64,000 nucleotides of DNA from Eubacterium oxidoreducens (GCF_900104415.1 NZ_FMXR01000007.1:147330-211329), one strand, 5' to 3'; numbered from the stretch's first letter, positions 45,459-54,271 are shown. The notes: a model not told the origin generated them from the sequence alone. A program made the numbers and translations.

Positions 45459-46178
45459 ATGATGGTAAACACAGAAGAAACATTAAAACACTTTGGAACA
45501 TTCTGGGAGATATATCAGTTCATCGGTTGTGATGGTAGGACCTACGACGAGATTAAGAGATATCTCATGGAAGAATGTGACAGACCGGAGTCGACAGCAC
45601 GAGCTAAGATTAATGCTTTTCAGGCGGCAGATGATAATCTCTATAGCTATCATAGATCGGATAAGAAGGTCTATTTCGATTATGACAAGTTCAATGATTT
45701 AGAAGATGAGATTGATCATTGGCTGGATATCGAGACTAATGATTATCGCGGTGAGCAGCTTGCACAGTTAAAAAAGCAGTTTGAAGAAATTAAGCAAGAA
45801 GCGGCATCATGGGAGTGCAATTACTTCAATAACAAGAAATTGCGGGAGTCTCAGCAAAGTAATGCTAATAAGCGATTGATTGATACGAAGCAGAAAGCAT
45901 TGAATGATATTTCTTATATCAGTGAGCAGATATCGACTCTGGCAGATAACATGGATGTGAGACTTCAGCTTTTGGAGAATCGTTCTTCGCTGGAACGTGG
46001 TCTTTCCTTTGTAGACAGAGTAAAGCTTTTTATCCAGACGAAGTTTGGTCTTATTCCGATAAAGGAACTTTCTCACATGGAGGCGCAGCTTATTCAGTTA
46101 TCTGGGCAGGTCACAAAGATTAAGACACGTTATGAAGAGGAATTAGAGGCAGATGGTATTTCAAAGGAGGGGAACTGA
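45459..46178 (+). CDS. Coiled-coil protein upstream of the recombinase
   Basis: 239 residues (start may be the second ATG, 45462). TAGGAGG upstream. The first 70 residues look like a winged-helix domain (YDEIKRYLMEECDRPESTARAKINAFQ); about 100-175 is coiled coil; C-terminal helices follow. Its stop overlaps the next start (TGATG). Position before a serine recombinase suggests an accessory factor of an integrating element; no family recognised. Confidence 0.7.
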   Translation: MMVNTEETLKHFGTFWEIYQFIGCDGRTYDEIKRYLMEECDRPESTARAKINAFQAADDNLYSYHRSDKKVYFDYDKFNDLEDEIDHWLDIETNDYRGEQLAQLKKQFEEIKQEAASWECNYFNNKKLRESQQSNANKRLIDTKQKALNDISYISEQISTLADNMDVRLQLLENRSSLERGLSFVDRVKLFIQTKFGLIPIKELSHMEAQLIQLSGQVTKIKTRYEEELEADGISKEGN

Positions 46179-46348
46179 TGGATGATGTGATTACAGAGAT
46201 TCAGGGAATAGAGTTCCCTCCTGAAACCGAGGAGTGGGCGATTACGTTAGCAGCTTTTGATGTGATGAAGATGCTTTGCGAAGAAGGAAAGATTTCAAAG
46301 GAAGAATTGGAATTCATCGCAAAAAAGCGCAAAAAAGCGTGGCCTTGA
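46178..46348 (+). CDS. Small SHOCT-like protein
   Basis: 56 residues, overlapping the previous stop by one base, with AAAGGAGGGG upstream. C-terminal half LCEEGKISKEELEFIAKK resembles a SHOCT motif. Often such short proteins sit just before large serine recombinases. Confidence 0.65.
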   Translation: MDDVITEIQGIEFPPETEEWAITLAAFDVMKMLCEEGKISKEELEFIAKKRKKAWP

Positions 46349-46431
46349 GATTGAGTATTAACAAGAAACGTTTTATAATGATGCCATACTGTACGTCGGT
46401 ATGGCATCTGGAAAGATACGAGGTTTGAAAA

Positions 46432-48123
46432 ATGAAGCGTAAGGTAGCTATTTATGCTCGTGTCTCTACAGAACATGAGGCACAGATTTCAGCCCTGGAG
46501 AACCAGGTGCAATACTATGACGAACTGTTAGAAAGACATCCTGAGTGGGAATTGGTCGAGCGTTATATCGACGAAGGAATCACCGGTACATCAATTCATA
46601 AGAGAGAAGGCTTTCTTAAGATGATGAAGGATGCCGAAAACAAAAAGTTTGATTTGGTTATTACCAGAGAGGTTTCCCGTTTTGCACGTAATACGGTTGA
46701 TACATTACAGCAGACGAGAATACTAAAAACTTATGGCGTGGAGGTGTGGTTCACAGAAGACAATATCTGGACGTTGAATGATGAAGATGGAGAACTTCGA
46801 TTATCCATCATGGCAACTCTTGCACAGAACGAAAGTAAAAAGATTTCACAACGCGTAAAAGCCGGTCAGATGATTTCCTTTAAAAACGGAGTGCTATACG
46901 GCAATGGTAATATCTTAGGATATGACAGAGTTGGTAGTAATCTGATTGTAAATAAAGAGCAGGCTGATACGGTTCGAAGGATTTTTGATCTTTATACAAA
47001 TGGATATGGTGTCAGAAAGATTCAAGATATCATGGAGCAGGAAGGTCGTTTGACTGCCATGGGAAAGAAAAACTGGCATGCCGCTAACATCCATAAGATT
47101 CTTAAAAATTCTTTTTATTGTGGAAGGATTGAATACCGTAAACAGTATGTGCCGGATTATTTGACGCAGAAAAAGATTAATAATCATGGAGCTGTTGATC
47201 GCATATATGTGGAGGGCACCCATGAACCTATTATTTCTGTTGAGGTATTTGAGCAGGCGGAAAAGTTGAGATTGGAACGCTCTGTTGAAAAGAAGGATTC
47301 CAATGGTTACACCATCCGTACGGGATGCTCAGTGTCAAAAAATGTGTGGGCAAGAAAGTGTAAATGTACTTGTGGTCATTCATTCAATCGCAGATTATCC
47401 CGCGTAAACAAAAACGGGACAAAGTCTTATCTTTTTCAATGTTATGGACAGCTTAAAACCGGAACACCGAGTTCCCGATTAAAGAAGGGACTTAGTGTGG
47501 AGGGCGTGTGTGATAATACTTCTTTTATGCAGTGGCGACTTGAGGTTATTGCGGATTTCATTTTTAAGAAGTTGGTTGCAAATCGTCAGGCTATTTATGA
47601 AGAAGCACTTTCCATGGCAGATGATCTTAAAGAGTACAAGAGAACCGACACTAGAGAAAGAGAAAAGATTGAATTTAACACCCGTACCATTGAGAAAAGC
47701 AAGAGACAGTTGGAGGTTCTTGTGGATCTGTGTACGAACGGTGATATTTCAGTTGAGGTCTTTCGCCAAAAGAAAAAGAAACTAGAAGATCAAATCAAAA
47801 AACTTGAAAAATCAAATAATCAATTCGAACAGCAGATCTCCGAATCAGGAAATGATGCCCTTAGGTTAGAGAGGATAGAAAGTCTCGGTGAGTTTATCAA
47901 GATGGAGGCTTTTGATCCGAGAGCGAAAATCCCGGAAACATTGATTGATGCATTTGTGGATCGAATTATCTACGATAAGGGAACATTTTCATGGTATTTG
48001 AATCCAAAGCTGGGTAATGAGAGGTTTGATATTGATACTTCCACATGGAAAAAGTCCATGTTGAAAAAAACGAATGCCAGTGTCGTATCCGGCACAGGCA
48101 GCTATTGCCGAGAAATAATTTGA
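46432..48123 (+). CDS. Large serine recombinase
   Basis: 563 residues. Resolvase domain with catalytic Ser in YARVSTE (about 12) and REVSRFARNT, DNA-binding recombinase domain, zinc ribbon (CKCTCGHSFNRR, Cys further on), and a coiled coil at about 420-480. Catalyses site-specific integration or excision of an element. Matches the island setting. Its stop TGA (48121-48123) is made by the first bases of repeat copy C, which lacks the left 28 bases. Confidence 0.93.
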   Translation: MKRKVAIYARVSTEHEAQISALENQVQYYDELLERHPEWELVERYIDEGITGTSIHKREGFLKMMKDAENKKFDLVITREVSRFARNTVDTLQQTRILKTYGVEVWFTEDNIWTLNDEDGELRLSIMATLAQNESKKISQRVKAGQMISFKNGVLYGNGNILGYDRVGSNLIVNKEQADTVRRIFDLYTNGYGVRKIQDIMEQEGRLTAMGKKNWHAANIHKILKNSFYCGRIEYRKQYVPDYLTQKKINNHGAVDRIYVEGTHEPIISVEVFEQAEKLRLERSVEKKDSNGYTIRTGCSVSKNVWARKCKCTCGHSFNRRLSRVNKNGTKSYLFQCYGQLKTGTPSSRLKKGLSVEGVCDNTSFMQWRLEVIADFIFKKLVANRQAIYEEALSMADDLKEYKRTDTREREKIEFNTRTIEKSKRQLEVLVDLCTNGDISVEVFRQKKKKLEDQIKKLEKSNNQFEQQISESGNDALRLERIESLGEFIKMEAFDPRAKIPETLIDAFVDRIIYDKGTFSWYLNPKLGNERFDIDTSTWKKSMLKKTNASVVSGTGSYCREII

Positions 48124-48222
48124 GTTAAACGCTCCGCGAGGATGCACACGGATTCGGACAGGAATTTGTCTGCTGAAGCAGACCCGAATCCGGCGCGCAA
48201 GACTCGCGAGCGAGTCTTGACA
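48121..48222 (+). repeat. Three-hairpin repeat, copy C, left-truncated
   Basis: Begins at TGAGTTAAACG, that is in the right arm of hairpin 1, so hairpin 1 is lost; hairpins 2 and 3 are complete. One change in the linker (GATGCACACG). Ends TTGACA. Confidence 0.92.
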
Positions 48223-48327
48223 TAGCATAATGTTTTTCATTATAGGGAGTCCTTATGGACTCTCTATTTTTTAGCTGAAAAATGAATTTGTAACATAAAT
48301 TGTGTTAAAAAAAGAGATTCGATATAA

Positions 48328-48446
48328 AAGACGCAAATGCGACGCAAAAAAATACGTTGCATTTACGTCTTGCTTTTAGAATAAAATGTGATGAATAATG
48401 TTGAAAGTGCCTCATAAAATGTGATGATGTTCATTGAAGTGCCTAT
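48328..48446. repeat. Inverted repeat and tandem repeat before the ATPase gene
   Basis: 17-base arms AAGACGCAAATGCGACG (48328-48344) / CGTTGCATTTACGTCTT (48355-48371), two G-T positions. Then two near copies of about 33 bases (48381-48413 and 48414-48446), both with AAAATGTGATGA and a GTGCCT end. Confidence 0.7.
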
Positions 48447-48481
48447 TTTTTTGTGATAATATGTACTTGGAGGTAAAGAAA

Positions 48482-49837
48482 ATGTATTACAGACGAAAGA
48501 TTGATGATTATTTAAGTAATTGGAAAGCGGATCTAGCGCATAAACCTCTTATAGTAAAGGGGGCACGACAGATTGGTAAAACAGAATCAATCATGCATTT
48601 TGCTAAGGCTAATTATGAAAATGTTGTATATATAAATTTTGCTTTAGAGAAGAAATTCTCGCAAATTCTTGCAGATGGATATGATGTTGCAAGTGTCATA
48701 AAGAATATATCATTAGCTGATCCATCTATAAATTTTCTCCCTAACAAAACGGTTATCATTTTTGATGAAATTCAGGAAAACCCCGATGTAGCAACGACAC
48801 TTAAATCATTTAAGATAGATGGTAATTATGACGTTATTTGTAGCGGTTCTATGCTAGGAATTAATTATAAGAAGATTCATAGTAATAGTGTTGGGCATAA
48901 AACGGACTATGAGATGTATTCAATGGACTTTGAGGAATTCCTTTGGGCTAAGGGCTATAAGCAAGAGCAGATTGACTCAATCTTATCTCATATGGTAGAA
49001 CTCAAGCCATTTAATGATAATGAGTTAGCTGTTTTTAAGAGTTTATTCCTTGATTATTGTGTGCTGGGAGGAATGCCGGATGTCGTAAAACTATATATTG
49101 AAACTGGAACATTTTCTGGAACTCTCGATGTACAGGAACAGATTAGGCTTGATTATGAAGAAGACGTAAGAAAGTATGCAGAAGGTCTTGATCAAACTAA
49201 AATTATAAGCGTTTATAGAAGCGTTCCTGCTCAGCTTGCAAAGGAAAACAAGAAGTTTCAGTTTAATAAAATTTCGAAGAATGCCCGTTCAAGAGAATAT
49301 ACCGGATGTATAGAATGGCTTATTGATGCTGGCGTTATAACAGAGTGTAATTGTTTACAGTATCCTGAGTTGCCATTAAAGGGAAATATCGAGGAAAGTA
49401 AATATAAGTTGTACTATCCCGATACTGGATTATTGGTATCTGCATTAGACGCGGAAGCCCAAGAGGATTTGAGAGTTAATAAAAACCTTGGCGTATATAA
49501 AGGTGCTCTTTACGAAAATTTTGTGGCAGAGGCTTTTGTTAAGCAAGGTTTAGGAATCTTTTATTATAAGAAAGAAAACTCAACATTAGAGGAAGATTTC
49601 TTTGTAAGGACTCAGAATAATTTGATTCCAGTCGAAGTTAAGTCAAATAGTGACCAGTCAAAATCATTATCTTCGCTGATAAAAAATGAGAACTATAGCG
49701 ATATCTCATACGGGATAAAGCTGGGAGACTTCAATGTTGGTAATGCAAATAACATATATACTTTTCCATATTTTTGTGCATTCAAGATGAAAGAGTATTT
49801 AACTCAGTCGGAGAAATCCCCCACCTCTAAGCGTTAG
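48482..49837 (+). CDS. AAA ATPase with DUF4143-type C-terminus, tail derived from a repeat
   Basis: 451 residues from ATG 48482 (TTGGAGG upstream; an earlier in-frame ATG at 48434 is less likely). Walker A GARQIGKT (27-34), Walker B VIIFDEIQ, then YPDTGLL, GALYENFVAEAF and FFVRTQNNLIPVEVKS, the nuclease-like fold of DUF4143 proteins. Role of the family is unclear. The last 11 codons (TQSEKSPTSKR) are read from the left end of repeat copy D and a small inserted hairpin, so the original C-terminus has been changed. Confidence 0.86.
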   Translation: MYYRRKIDDYLSNWKADLAHKPLIVKGARQIGKTESIMHFAKANYENVVYINFALEKKFSQILADGYDVASVIKNISLADPSINFLPNKTVIIFDEIQENPDVATTLKSFKIDGNYDVICSGSMLGINYKKIHSNSVGHKTDYEMYSMDFEEFLWAKGYKQEQIDSILSHMVELKPFNDNELAVFKSLFLDYCVLGGMPDVVKLYIETGTFSGTLDVQEQIRLDYEEDVRKYAEGLDQTKIISVYRSVPAQLAKENKKFQFNKISKNARSREYTGCIEWLIDAGVITECNCLQYPELPLKGNIEESKYKLYYPDTGLLVSALDAEAQEDLRVNKNLGVYKGALYENFVAEAFVKQGLGIFYYKKENSTLEEDFFVRTQNNLIPVEVKSNSDQSKSLSSLIKNENYSDISYGIKLGDFNVGNANNIYTFPYFCAFKMKEYLTQSEKSPTSKR

Positions 49838-49990
49838 CGTAGGTGGGGGTTATGACAAACTATACTCAGTCGGGGTACAAGCTCCGACTGAGTTAAACGC
49901 TCCGCGAGGATGCGCACGGATTCGGACAGGAATTTGTCTGCTGAAGCAGCCCCGAATCCGGCGCGCAAGACTCGCGAGCGAGTCTTGACA
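49799..49990 (+). repeat. Three-hairpin repeat, copy D, with duplicated left arm and 47-bp insert
   Basis: Left arm TTAACTCAGTCGGAG (49799-49813) is followed by a foreign hairpin CCCCCACCT (about 49819-49827) / AGGTGGGGG, then a second left arm ACTCAGTCGGGG and the complete rest of the element to TTGACA at 49990. The insert resembles a terminal hairpin of IS200/IS605-type elements (inference). Confidence 0.88.
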
Positions 49991-50026
49991 GAAAAGGGAT
50001 TGATCGAAAACTAACGTCGTAAGGAA

Positions 50027-50076
50027 AAAGGCGCCCAAAGAGATCAGTAGAGATACAGATCCCTGAGGGTGCCTTT
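50027..50076. repeat. Inverted repeat
   Basis: AAAGGCGCCC (50027-50036) / GGGTGCCTTT (50067-50076), no T-run of terminator type. It overlaps the start of a TetR fragment. Confidence 0.55.
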
Positions 50077-50414
50077 GTGGAAATGCGTTGCGTCATGCTA
50101 CAACCGATTCTGCAGAAGAAACGATGGATGCTTTTGCCGCGGTTTATACCACGTACGGCTCATATATTTCCGTACTGTTGGGAGAACATGGCGATCCTGT
50201 CTTTCGGGCAAAGATGAGAAAGATAGCCGAACCCGTAGTTATAAAACGTTTCAATATCTCCTCCGAGAATGAGACGGAGGCAGCTCTCAAAACAGAATAT
50301 GTTATATCCGCCGCACTCGGTACGATTGTTCGTTGGTTTGAATTTGACATGCCGATCAGTACAAGAAAACTGGCAGAGCTTATCATAGGCTTCACCAAGC
50401 ATGGGATTTTGTAA
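50067..50414 (+). pseudogene. TetR-type regulator fragment, DNA-binding half missing
   Basis: Frame open from 50067 (possible TTG start 50088) to 50414, about 108 residues. It fits the ligand-binding half of a TetR regulator (VYTTYGSYISVLLGEHGDPVFRAK, EYVISAALGTIVRWFEF); the N-terminal HTH is gone, replaced by the inverted repeat and repeat copy D. Confidence 0.62.
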
Positions 50415-50559
50415 TGAGATGATAATTGAAGAAGAGCATGTGGAATCGTAAAAAAAGATATTCAAAAAACATTTATAAATAAGAGCCACGCAATCAATTA
50501 TGGAGCTCATCGACGTTTTCGGTTGGTGGGAGAAATGGTAATAAAGGTTTATTTAGTAT

Positions 50560-50584
50560 GAGGGTCTTCGCACCCTCTTTTATA
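50560..50584 (+). terminator. Terminator
   Basis: GAGGGT-CTTCGC-ACCCTC then TTTTATA. It follows the TetR fragment. Confidence 0.78.
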
Positions 50585-50691
50585 TATAAGTGGATAGAAG
50601 TATACATTGACATCTATGGATACTACTAAAATTATTTTTACTAAAACATATTTTAATAAAAGTAGTTTTAGTAAAGTGACCTCTGACGGAT

Positions 50692-50937
50692 ATGAGCGTG
50701 AATCCTGCTATTCAGAAAACCTTTGATAATGATGAGTGGGTAATGAAAGCTATGGAAGCACAAGGTTTTGTAAGAGATGATCAGGGAGTGTTCCAGGTAC
50801 CGGCTGATGGTAAGTTATTGATGGGAATTCCTTCTGAGCTGATTCCAAAGTGTCCTGATGATGGATCTGATATGACTATGAATTTGAGAGCGGATGATTC
50901 TTTTGTTGAAGATGAAGGATGTCATAGTGCATCTTGA
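50692..50937 (+). pseudogene. Sirtuin-like (SirTM-type) fragment
   Basis: 81 codons. The stretch IPKCPDDGSDMTMNLRADD and SFVEDEGCH resembles the zinc-binding middle of macrodomain-associated sirtuins, though the second Cys of the CPxC pair is Asp here. Both ends of the gene are missing and no good start signal is seen. It runs into the UvrA-like fragment in another frame. Confidence 0.5.
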
Positions 50938-51405
50938 ACACAATCAGCATTTTATTAAACAAGCAGATAATGTAATTACCATTGGACCTGGTAGTGGTTC
51001 TAATGGTGGGAAAATAGTACCTAATGAGAAGATTGCTGAATATAAAATAGAAATAAAGAAAAAAATACGACGCAGTAAAGATTATTTGTCATTTGAAGGG
51101 ATAAATAAGAATAATATACATAACGAAAAATGCAAAATTCCTCTTGAATCTATAACCTGTATAACTGGTGTTTCTGGGTCGGGAAAGTCAACATTAGCTC
51201 ATGATATAATCTATGAATCATTAAGTCATGGTAGAAGCATTGGATGCAAAAAAATGATTTCCCATCAGGCAGAGGAAAAATCTATTATGTCCGACAGCGT
51301 CCTATAGGAAAAAATGCAAGGTCTTCTGTTATTTTGATGAAATATTTCAAAGAGGAAAAGCATCAATATGGTTTGATAAATGATTTTTTACAGCTATGGG
51401 GATAG
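50894..51405 (+). pseudogene. UvrA-like ABC ATPase fragments
   Basis: First frame (to 51307) contains VIVHLEHNQHFIKQADNVI and IGPGSG, the end of a UvrA ATPase half, then ITCITGVSGSGKSTLAHDI, a Walker A of the next half. A second frame (51283-51405) has RQRPIGKNARSS, matching the next UvrA motif, so there is a frameshift. Most of the protein is missing. Probably remains of a UvrA paralog. Confidence 0.6.
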
Positions 51406-51440
51406 AAAAAAGTTGAGGGACTAACCTTCAGCTTTTTCTA
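51403..51440 (+). terminator. Hairpin with T-run
   Basis: AAAAAGTTGAGGG / CCTTCAGCTTTTT-type stem around loop ACTAA, with TTTTTCTA at the end. Confidence 0.65.
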
Positions 51441-51500
51441 TAACCATATCAGACAACGCAAATGGCACTATTTCATCCGGATTGGATGTCGTTTAAAGTA

Positions 51501-51530
51501 TTGACATAGCCGTACGACTATATTTATAAT
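51501..51530 (+). promoter_or_regulatory. hipBA promoter
   Basis: TTGACA (51501-51506), 18 bases, TATAAT (51525-51530). The spacer contains the first operator. Confidence 0.85.
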
Positions 51531-51598
51531 GAGTATGTGAGAATATAGCCGTTCGGCTATATTTTTGCACTTGCTCAGTGGATTTAGCCGTACGGATA
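51507..51598. promoter_or_regulatory. Three HipB-type operators
   Basis: O1 TAGCCGTACGACTA (51507-51520, between -35 and -10), O2 ATATAGCCGTTCGGCTATAT (51543-51562, perfect palindrome), O3 TAGCCGTACGGATA (51585-51598, next to the start). Shared core TAGCCGTnCGGnTA. Spacing of about 38-42 bases is near four helical turns, which suits cooperative binding. Confidence 0.85.
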
Positions 51599-51611
51599 TA
51601 TGGAGAAGAAT

Positions 51612-51830
51612 ATGAAGGTATTTGATGCAAAAGAGTTCGGGAGTACTCTAAAAACCAGAAGAAAAGAATTGGGCTACACCCAAAAGTATCTCAGTGATTT
51701 TACCGGGTTTAGCACCAGTTTTATTTCAGAATTGGAAAACGGGAAGCCAACGATAGAATTGGAAAAGGCATTAAGATTGGCAAATATGCTGGGCTTGGAT
51801 TTGCTTATAGAAGAACGAGGAAAAAAATGA
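51612..51830 (+). CDS. hipB: HipB-like antitoxin
   Basis: 72 residues from ATG 51612 with GGAGA upstream; the ATG at 51600 is possible too. XRE helix-turn-helix (TLKTRRKELGYTQKYLSDFTGFSTSFISELENGK split at about 10-45). Represses the operon with HipA. Stop overlaps the hipA start (ATGA). Confidence 0.9.
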   Translation: MKVFDAKEFGSTLKTRRKELGYTQKYLSDFTGFSTSFISELENGKPTIELEKALRLANMLGLDLLIEERGKK

Positions 51831-53119
51831 AAAATCTGCAGGTTTATATAGAGATACTTGGAGAGCAAAGACTAGTTGGACATATTGCTGGAAGCGATTA
51901 CACGGACGCACGATTTCAGTATGAAAATGAATATATGGATTCGTCCTATGGTCATCCAATTTCCATATCGCTTCCTTTTCAGATGGAAGAATTCTCAATT
52001 CAACAGACAAAAAACTTTTTTGAAGGTCTTCTTCCAGAGGGATTTTCCAGAAGAGCGGTTGCGAATTGGGCAAAGGTGGATGAAAATGATTATTTATCCA
52101 TTTTGGCTGAACTGGGTAGAGAGTGCCTTGGCGCCATCATGGTGGTAGAGGGGAAAAAATCTACTTCGCAGCATTATGAGAAACTTGGAATCAAGCAGGT
52201 AAAAGAATTGGCTGCTGAGGGTGCGACAAGATCCACGCGGATATTGATGGAGACACATTTATCTTTGACGGGAGCTTCCGGGAAAGTTGGCTTATACTAT
52301 GACAAGGATCATGATGAATGGTATTTGCCTAAAGGTAATGCACCAAGTACCCATATCGTAAAACAGAGCCATGTTCGTTTGGAACAGATTGTTTTGAATG
52401 AACAATTATGTATGTTAACTGCCAAATTGCTTGGAATTGATGTGCCGGATAGTTACATTATTAATCTGGGAAAGGGTAAAGACGAGGAAGTTTTGTTTGC
52501 AACGCAAAGGTATGACAGAAAACTCTCTGATAGAAAAACAATTGATGGTTTGCGTACACCACTTCGGCTTCATCAAGAAGATTTTTCACAAGCTTTAGGA
52601 ATCGCTTCTTCTCAGAAATATGAAAAAGAGCCTTCGGGATATATGGGAAAAATGTTTGATTTGGTGGCATCGAATTCATCAAATCCTCTGGAAGATCAGA
52701 AGAAACTTTTAGAGCGCATCGTTTTTAACTGCTTGATAGGAAATATCGATTGCCATATTAAGAATTATTCAATTTTGTATAGTGAGGATTTAGGTGAAAT
52801 TCGATTAGCTCCAGCATATGATATTGTTAGTACAAGAGTCTATAAAATGACGAATGAGATGTCGTTTTTTATTGGCGGTGAGCTTAATATTAATAAGATT
52901 AACCGCAAGAGTTTTGAAGTTGCTGCTCAAGATATGAAAATAGGTAAAAAAATGGTTATGAATGTATATGATTTGGTTGCAAATCGATTTGAAAAAGCAT
53001 TAAAAGAAGCTGCTGATATGTTAGCTGGCAACGGATATAAGGGTGCGAAAGAGATAAGTGAAAAGATACTTTTAAGTAACGTATCTACGAATGAAGGTAC
53101 GATGATGAAGAACCAATGA
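51827..53119 (+). CDS. hipA: HipA-like serine/threonine kinase toxin
   Basis: 430 residues. N-terminal HipA domain, GLLPEGFSRR, LTGASGKVGLYYD for ATP binding, catalytic loop GNIDCHIKNYSIL (about 305), and metal-binding LAPAYDIVST. Key residues are present, so it is probably active. HipA kinases phosphorylate a tRNA synthetase or another factor and slow growth; here the target is unknown. Confidence 0.91.
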   Translation: MKNLQVYIEILGEQRLVGHIAGSDYTDARFQYENEYMDSSYGHPISISLPFQMEEFSIQQTKNFFEGLLPEGFSRRAVANWAKVDENDYLSILAELGRECLGAIMVVEGKKSTSQHYEKLGIKQVKELAAEGATRSTRILMETHLSLTGASGKVGLYYDKDHDEWYLPKGNAPSTHIVKQSHVRLEQIVLNEQLCMLTAKLLGIDVPDSYIINLGKGKDEEVLFATQRYDRKLSDRKTIDGLRTPLRLHQEDFSQALGIASSQKYEKEPSGYMGKMFDLVASNSSNPLEDQKKLLERIVFNCLIGNIDCHIKNYSILYSEDLGEIRLAPAYDIVSTRVYKMTNEMSFFIGGELNINKINRKSFEVAAQDMKIGKKMVMNVYDLVANRFEKALKEAADMLAGNGYKGAKEISEKILLSNVSTNEGTMMKNQ

Positions 53120-53186
53120 GGAGCGTGAGCGAGCTAATGACCGTAGCACATTTGAACGACAACTTAAAATACAGCAGACAAGAAAG

Positions 53187-53219
53187 CACAGTTATCTTGA
53201 CAGGTAATTGTGGTTTTTA
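53187..53219 (+). terminator. Terminator after hipA
   Basis: CACAGTTATC-TTGACA-GGTAATTGTG followed by GTTTTTATT. The stretch between hipA and this hairpin holds a short frame ending TFERQLKIQQTRKHS, perhaps the tail of a lost gene. Confidence 0.7.
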
Positions 53220-53323
53220 TTAGTGCAGATGTGCATTTTACACATATTAAGTTTGCATTAAATCGGCTCTTTGCTAATTGTTTTGGGTGTGGTATGATGC
53301 TATTATTAATGTGAAAAGTAAGT

Positions 53324-54187
53324 ATGGCAAAAAAGAAGATAACTGAGGTGGATTCCTCAAAGATAGAGCTTAGTGCTCAAATTAATGCTGAGCTTGACAA
53401 AGTCATTGATGACCTTACATTGTTTGATGATGACCTTATGAGCAAGGTGTTTGACGGCAATGTCGAAGTGGCAGAGTTATTACTAAAAATTATTCTTCAA
53501 CGAGATGATATAAAAGTCGTAAAAGTAAAGGGACAGGTTACTATGAAGAACCCTTACGTCAGAGGAAGAGATATTACGATTGATATCCATGTTAAAGACG
53601 GTAATGGTAACGAATTTGACGTAGAGGTTCAGCGTAGCGAGGAAGGCTCAAGTAATCAGCGTATTAGATATCATAGCAGCATGCTTGATGTAAGAATGCT
53701 AAAGAAAAAGCAGAAGTTCCAAGCTATTAAAGACGGTTATGTTATCTTTATTTGTCAGCATGATAAGTTTGGAAGGAATCTGCTGATATATCATGTGAAT
53801 AAGATTGTTGAAGAGACGGGAGATATTTTCGATGATGGTTCTCACATCATTTTTGTAAACGGTGTTTATGAAGGTGATGATGATTTTGGGAAATTGGCAC
53901 ATGACTTCAATTGCAAAGATGCGGATGATATATACTATCAACCACTTGCTGATGGAGTTAGACATTTCAAAGAAACAGAGGAAGGACGTGATGCTATGTG
54001 TGAATCATTTACAAAGCTGGCTGATAAAGTTGCAGAAGAGCGTGCAGATGAAAGAGAAATGCAGACTACAGCTCGCAATGTTGCTTCATTGATGGAAAGC
54101 ATGAAGATGACACTAGAACAAGCTATGAATGCATTAAAAATTCAGGGTAAAGATCGTGCAATAATAGCAAAGCAGCTCCAGAAGTAA
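53324..54187 (+). CDS. Rpn/PD-(D/E)xK nuclease family transposase-like protein
   Basis: 287 residues. N-terminal nuclease core: D87 in TIDIHV and E101-x-Q103 in FDVEVQR, then RIRYHSSMLD. This is the recombination-promoting nuclease (Rpn) type. C-terminal helical repeats (AMNALKIQGKDRAIIAKQL). Family members cut DNA and promote RecA-independent recombination; some abort phage infection. Promoter TTGCTA-16-TATGAT lies upstream; SD is weak. Confidence 0.85.
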   Translation: MAKKKITEVDSSKIELSAQINAELDKVIDDLTLFDDDLMSKVFDGNVEVAELLLKIILQRDDIKVVKVKGQVTMKNPYVRGRDITIDIHVKDGNGNEFDVEVQRSEEGSSNQRIRYHSSMLDVRMLKKKQKFQAIKDGYVIFICQHDKFGRNLLIYHVNKIVEETGDIFDDGSHIIFVNGVYEGDDDFGKLAHDFNCKDADDIYYQPLADGVRHFKETEEGRDAMCESFTKLADKVAEERADEREMQTTARNVASLMESMKMTLEQAMNALKIQGKDRAIIAKQLQK

Positions 54188-54216
54188 AAATATAATTATA
54201 ACTACACAGCATAGGT

Positions 54217-54247
54217 AAAGCAGTGGACATATGTCTGCTGCTTTTTT
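54217..54247 (+). terminator. Terminator after rpn-like gene
   Basis: AAAGCAG / CTGCTTT with inner palindrome GACATATGTC, then TTTTTT. Confidence 0.85.
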
Positions 54248-54271
54248 CGTGCTAAGAAAAGGGCTGATTTA

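Noticed and set aside
9554..49990. TTGACA at the right end of each repeat as an outward promoter
   Set aside because: Only copy C has a TATAGG-like box at suitable distance; copies A, B and D have no -10 at 16-18 bases.
21949..50038. Similar short minus-strand frames inside repeat copies B, C and D (containing SLASLARRIR and PVRIRAHPRGAF)
   Set aside because: They read the antisense of the GC-rich repeat, have no start signals, and their similarity comes from repeat identity. Not treated as a protein family.
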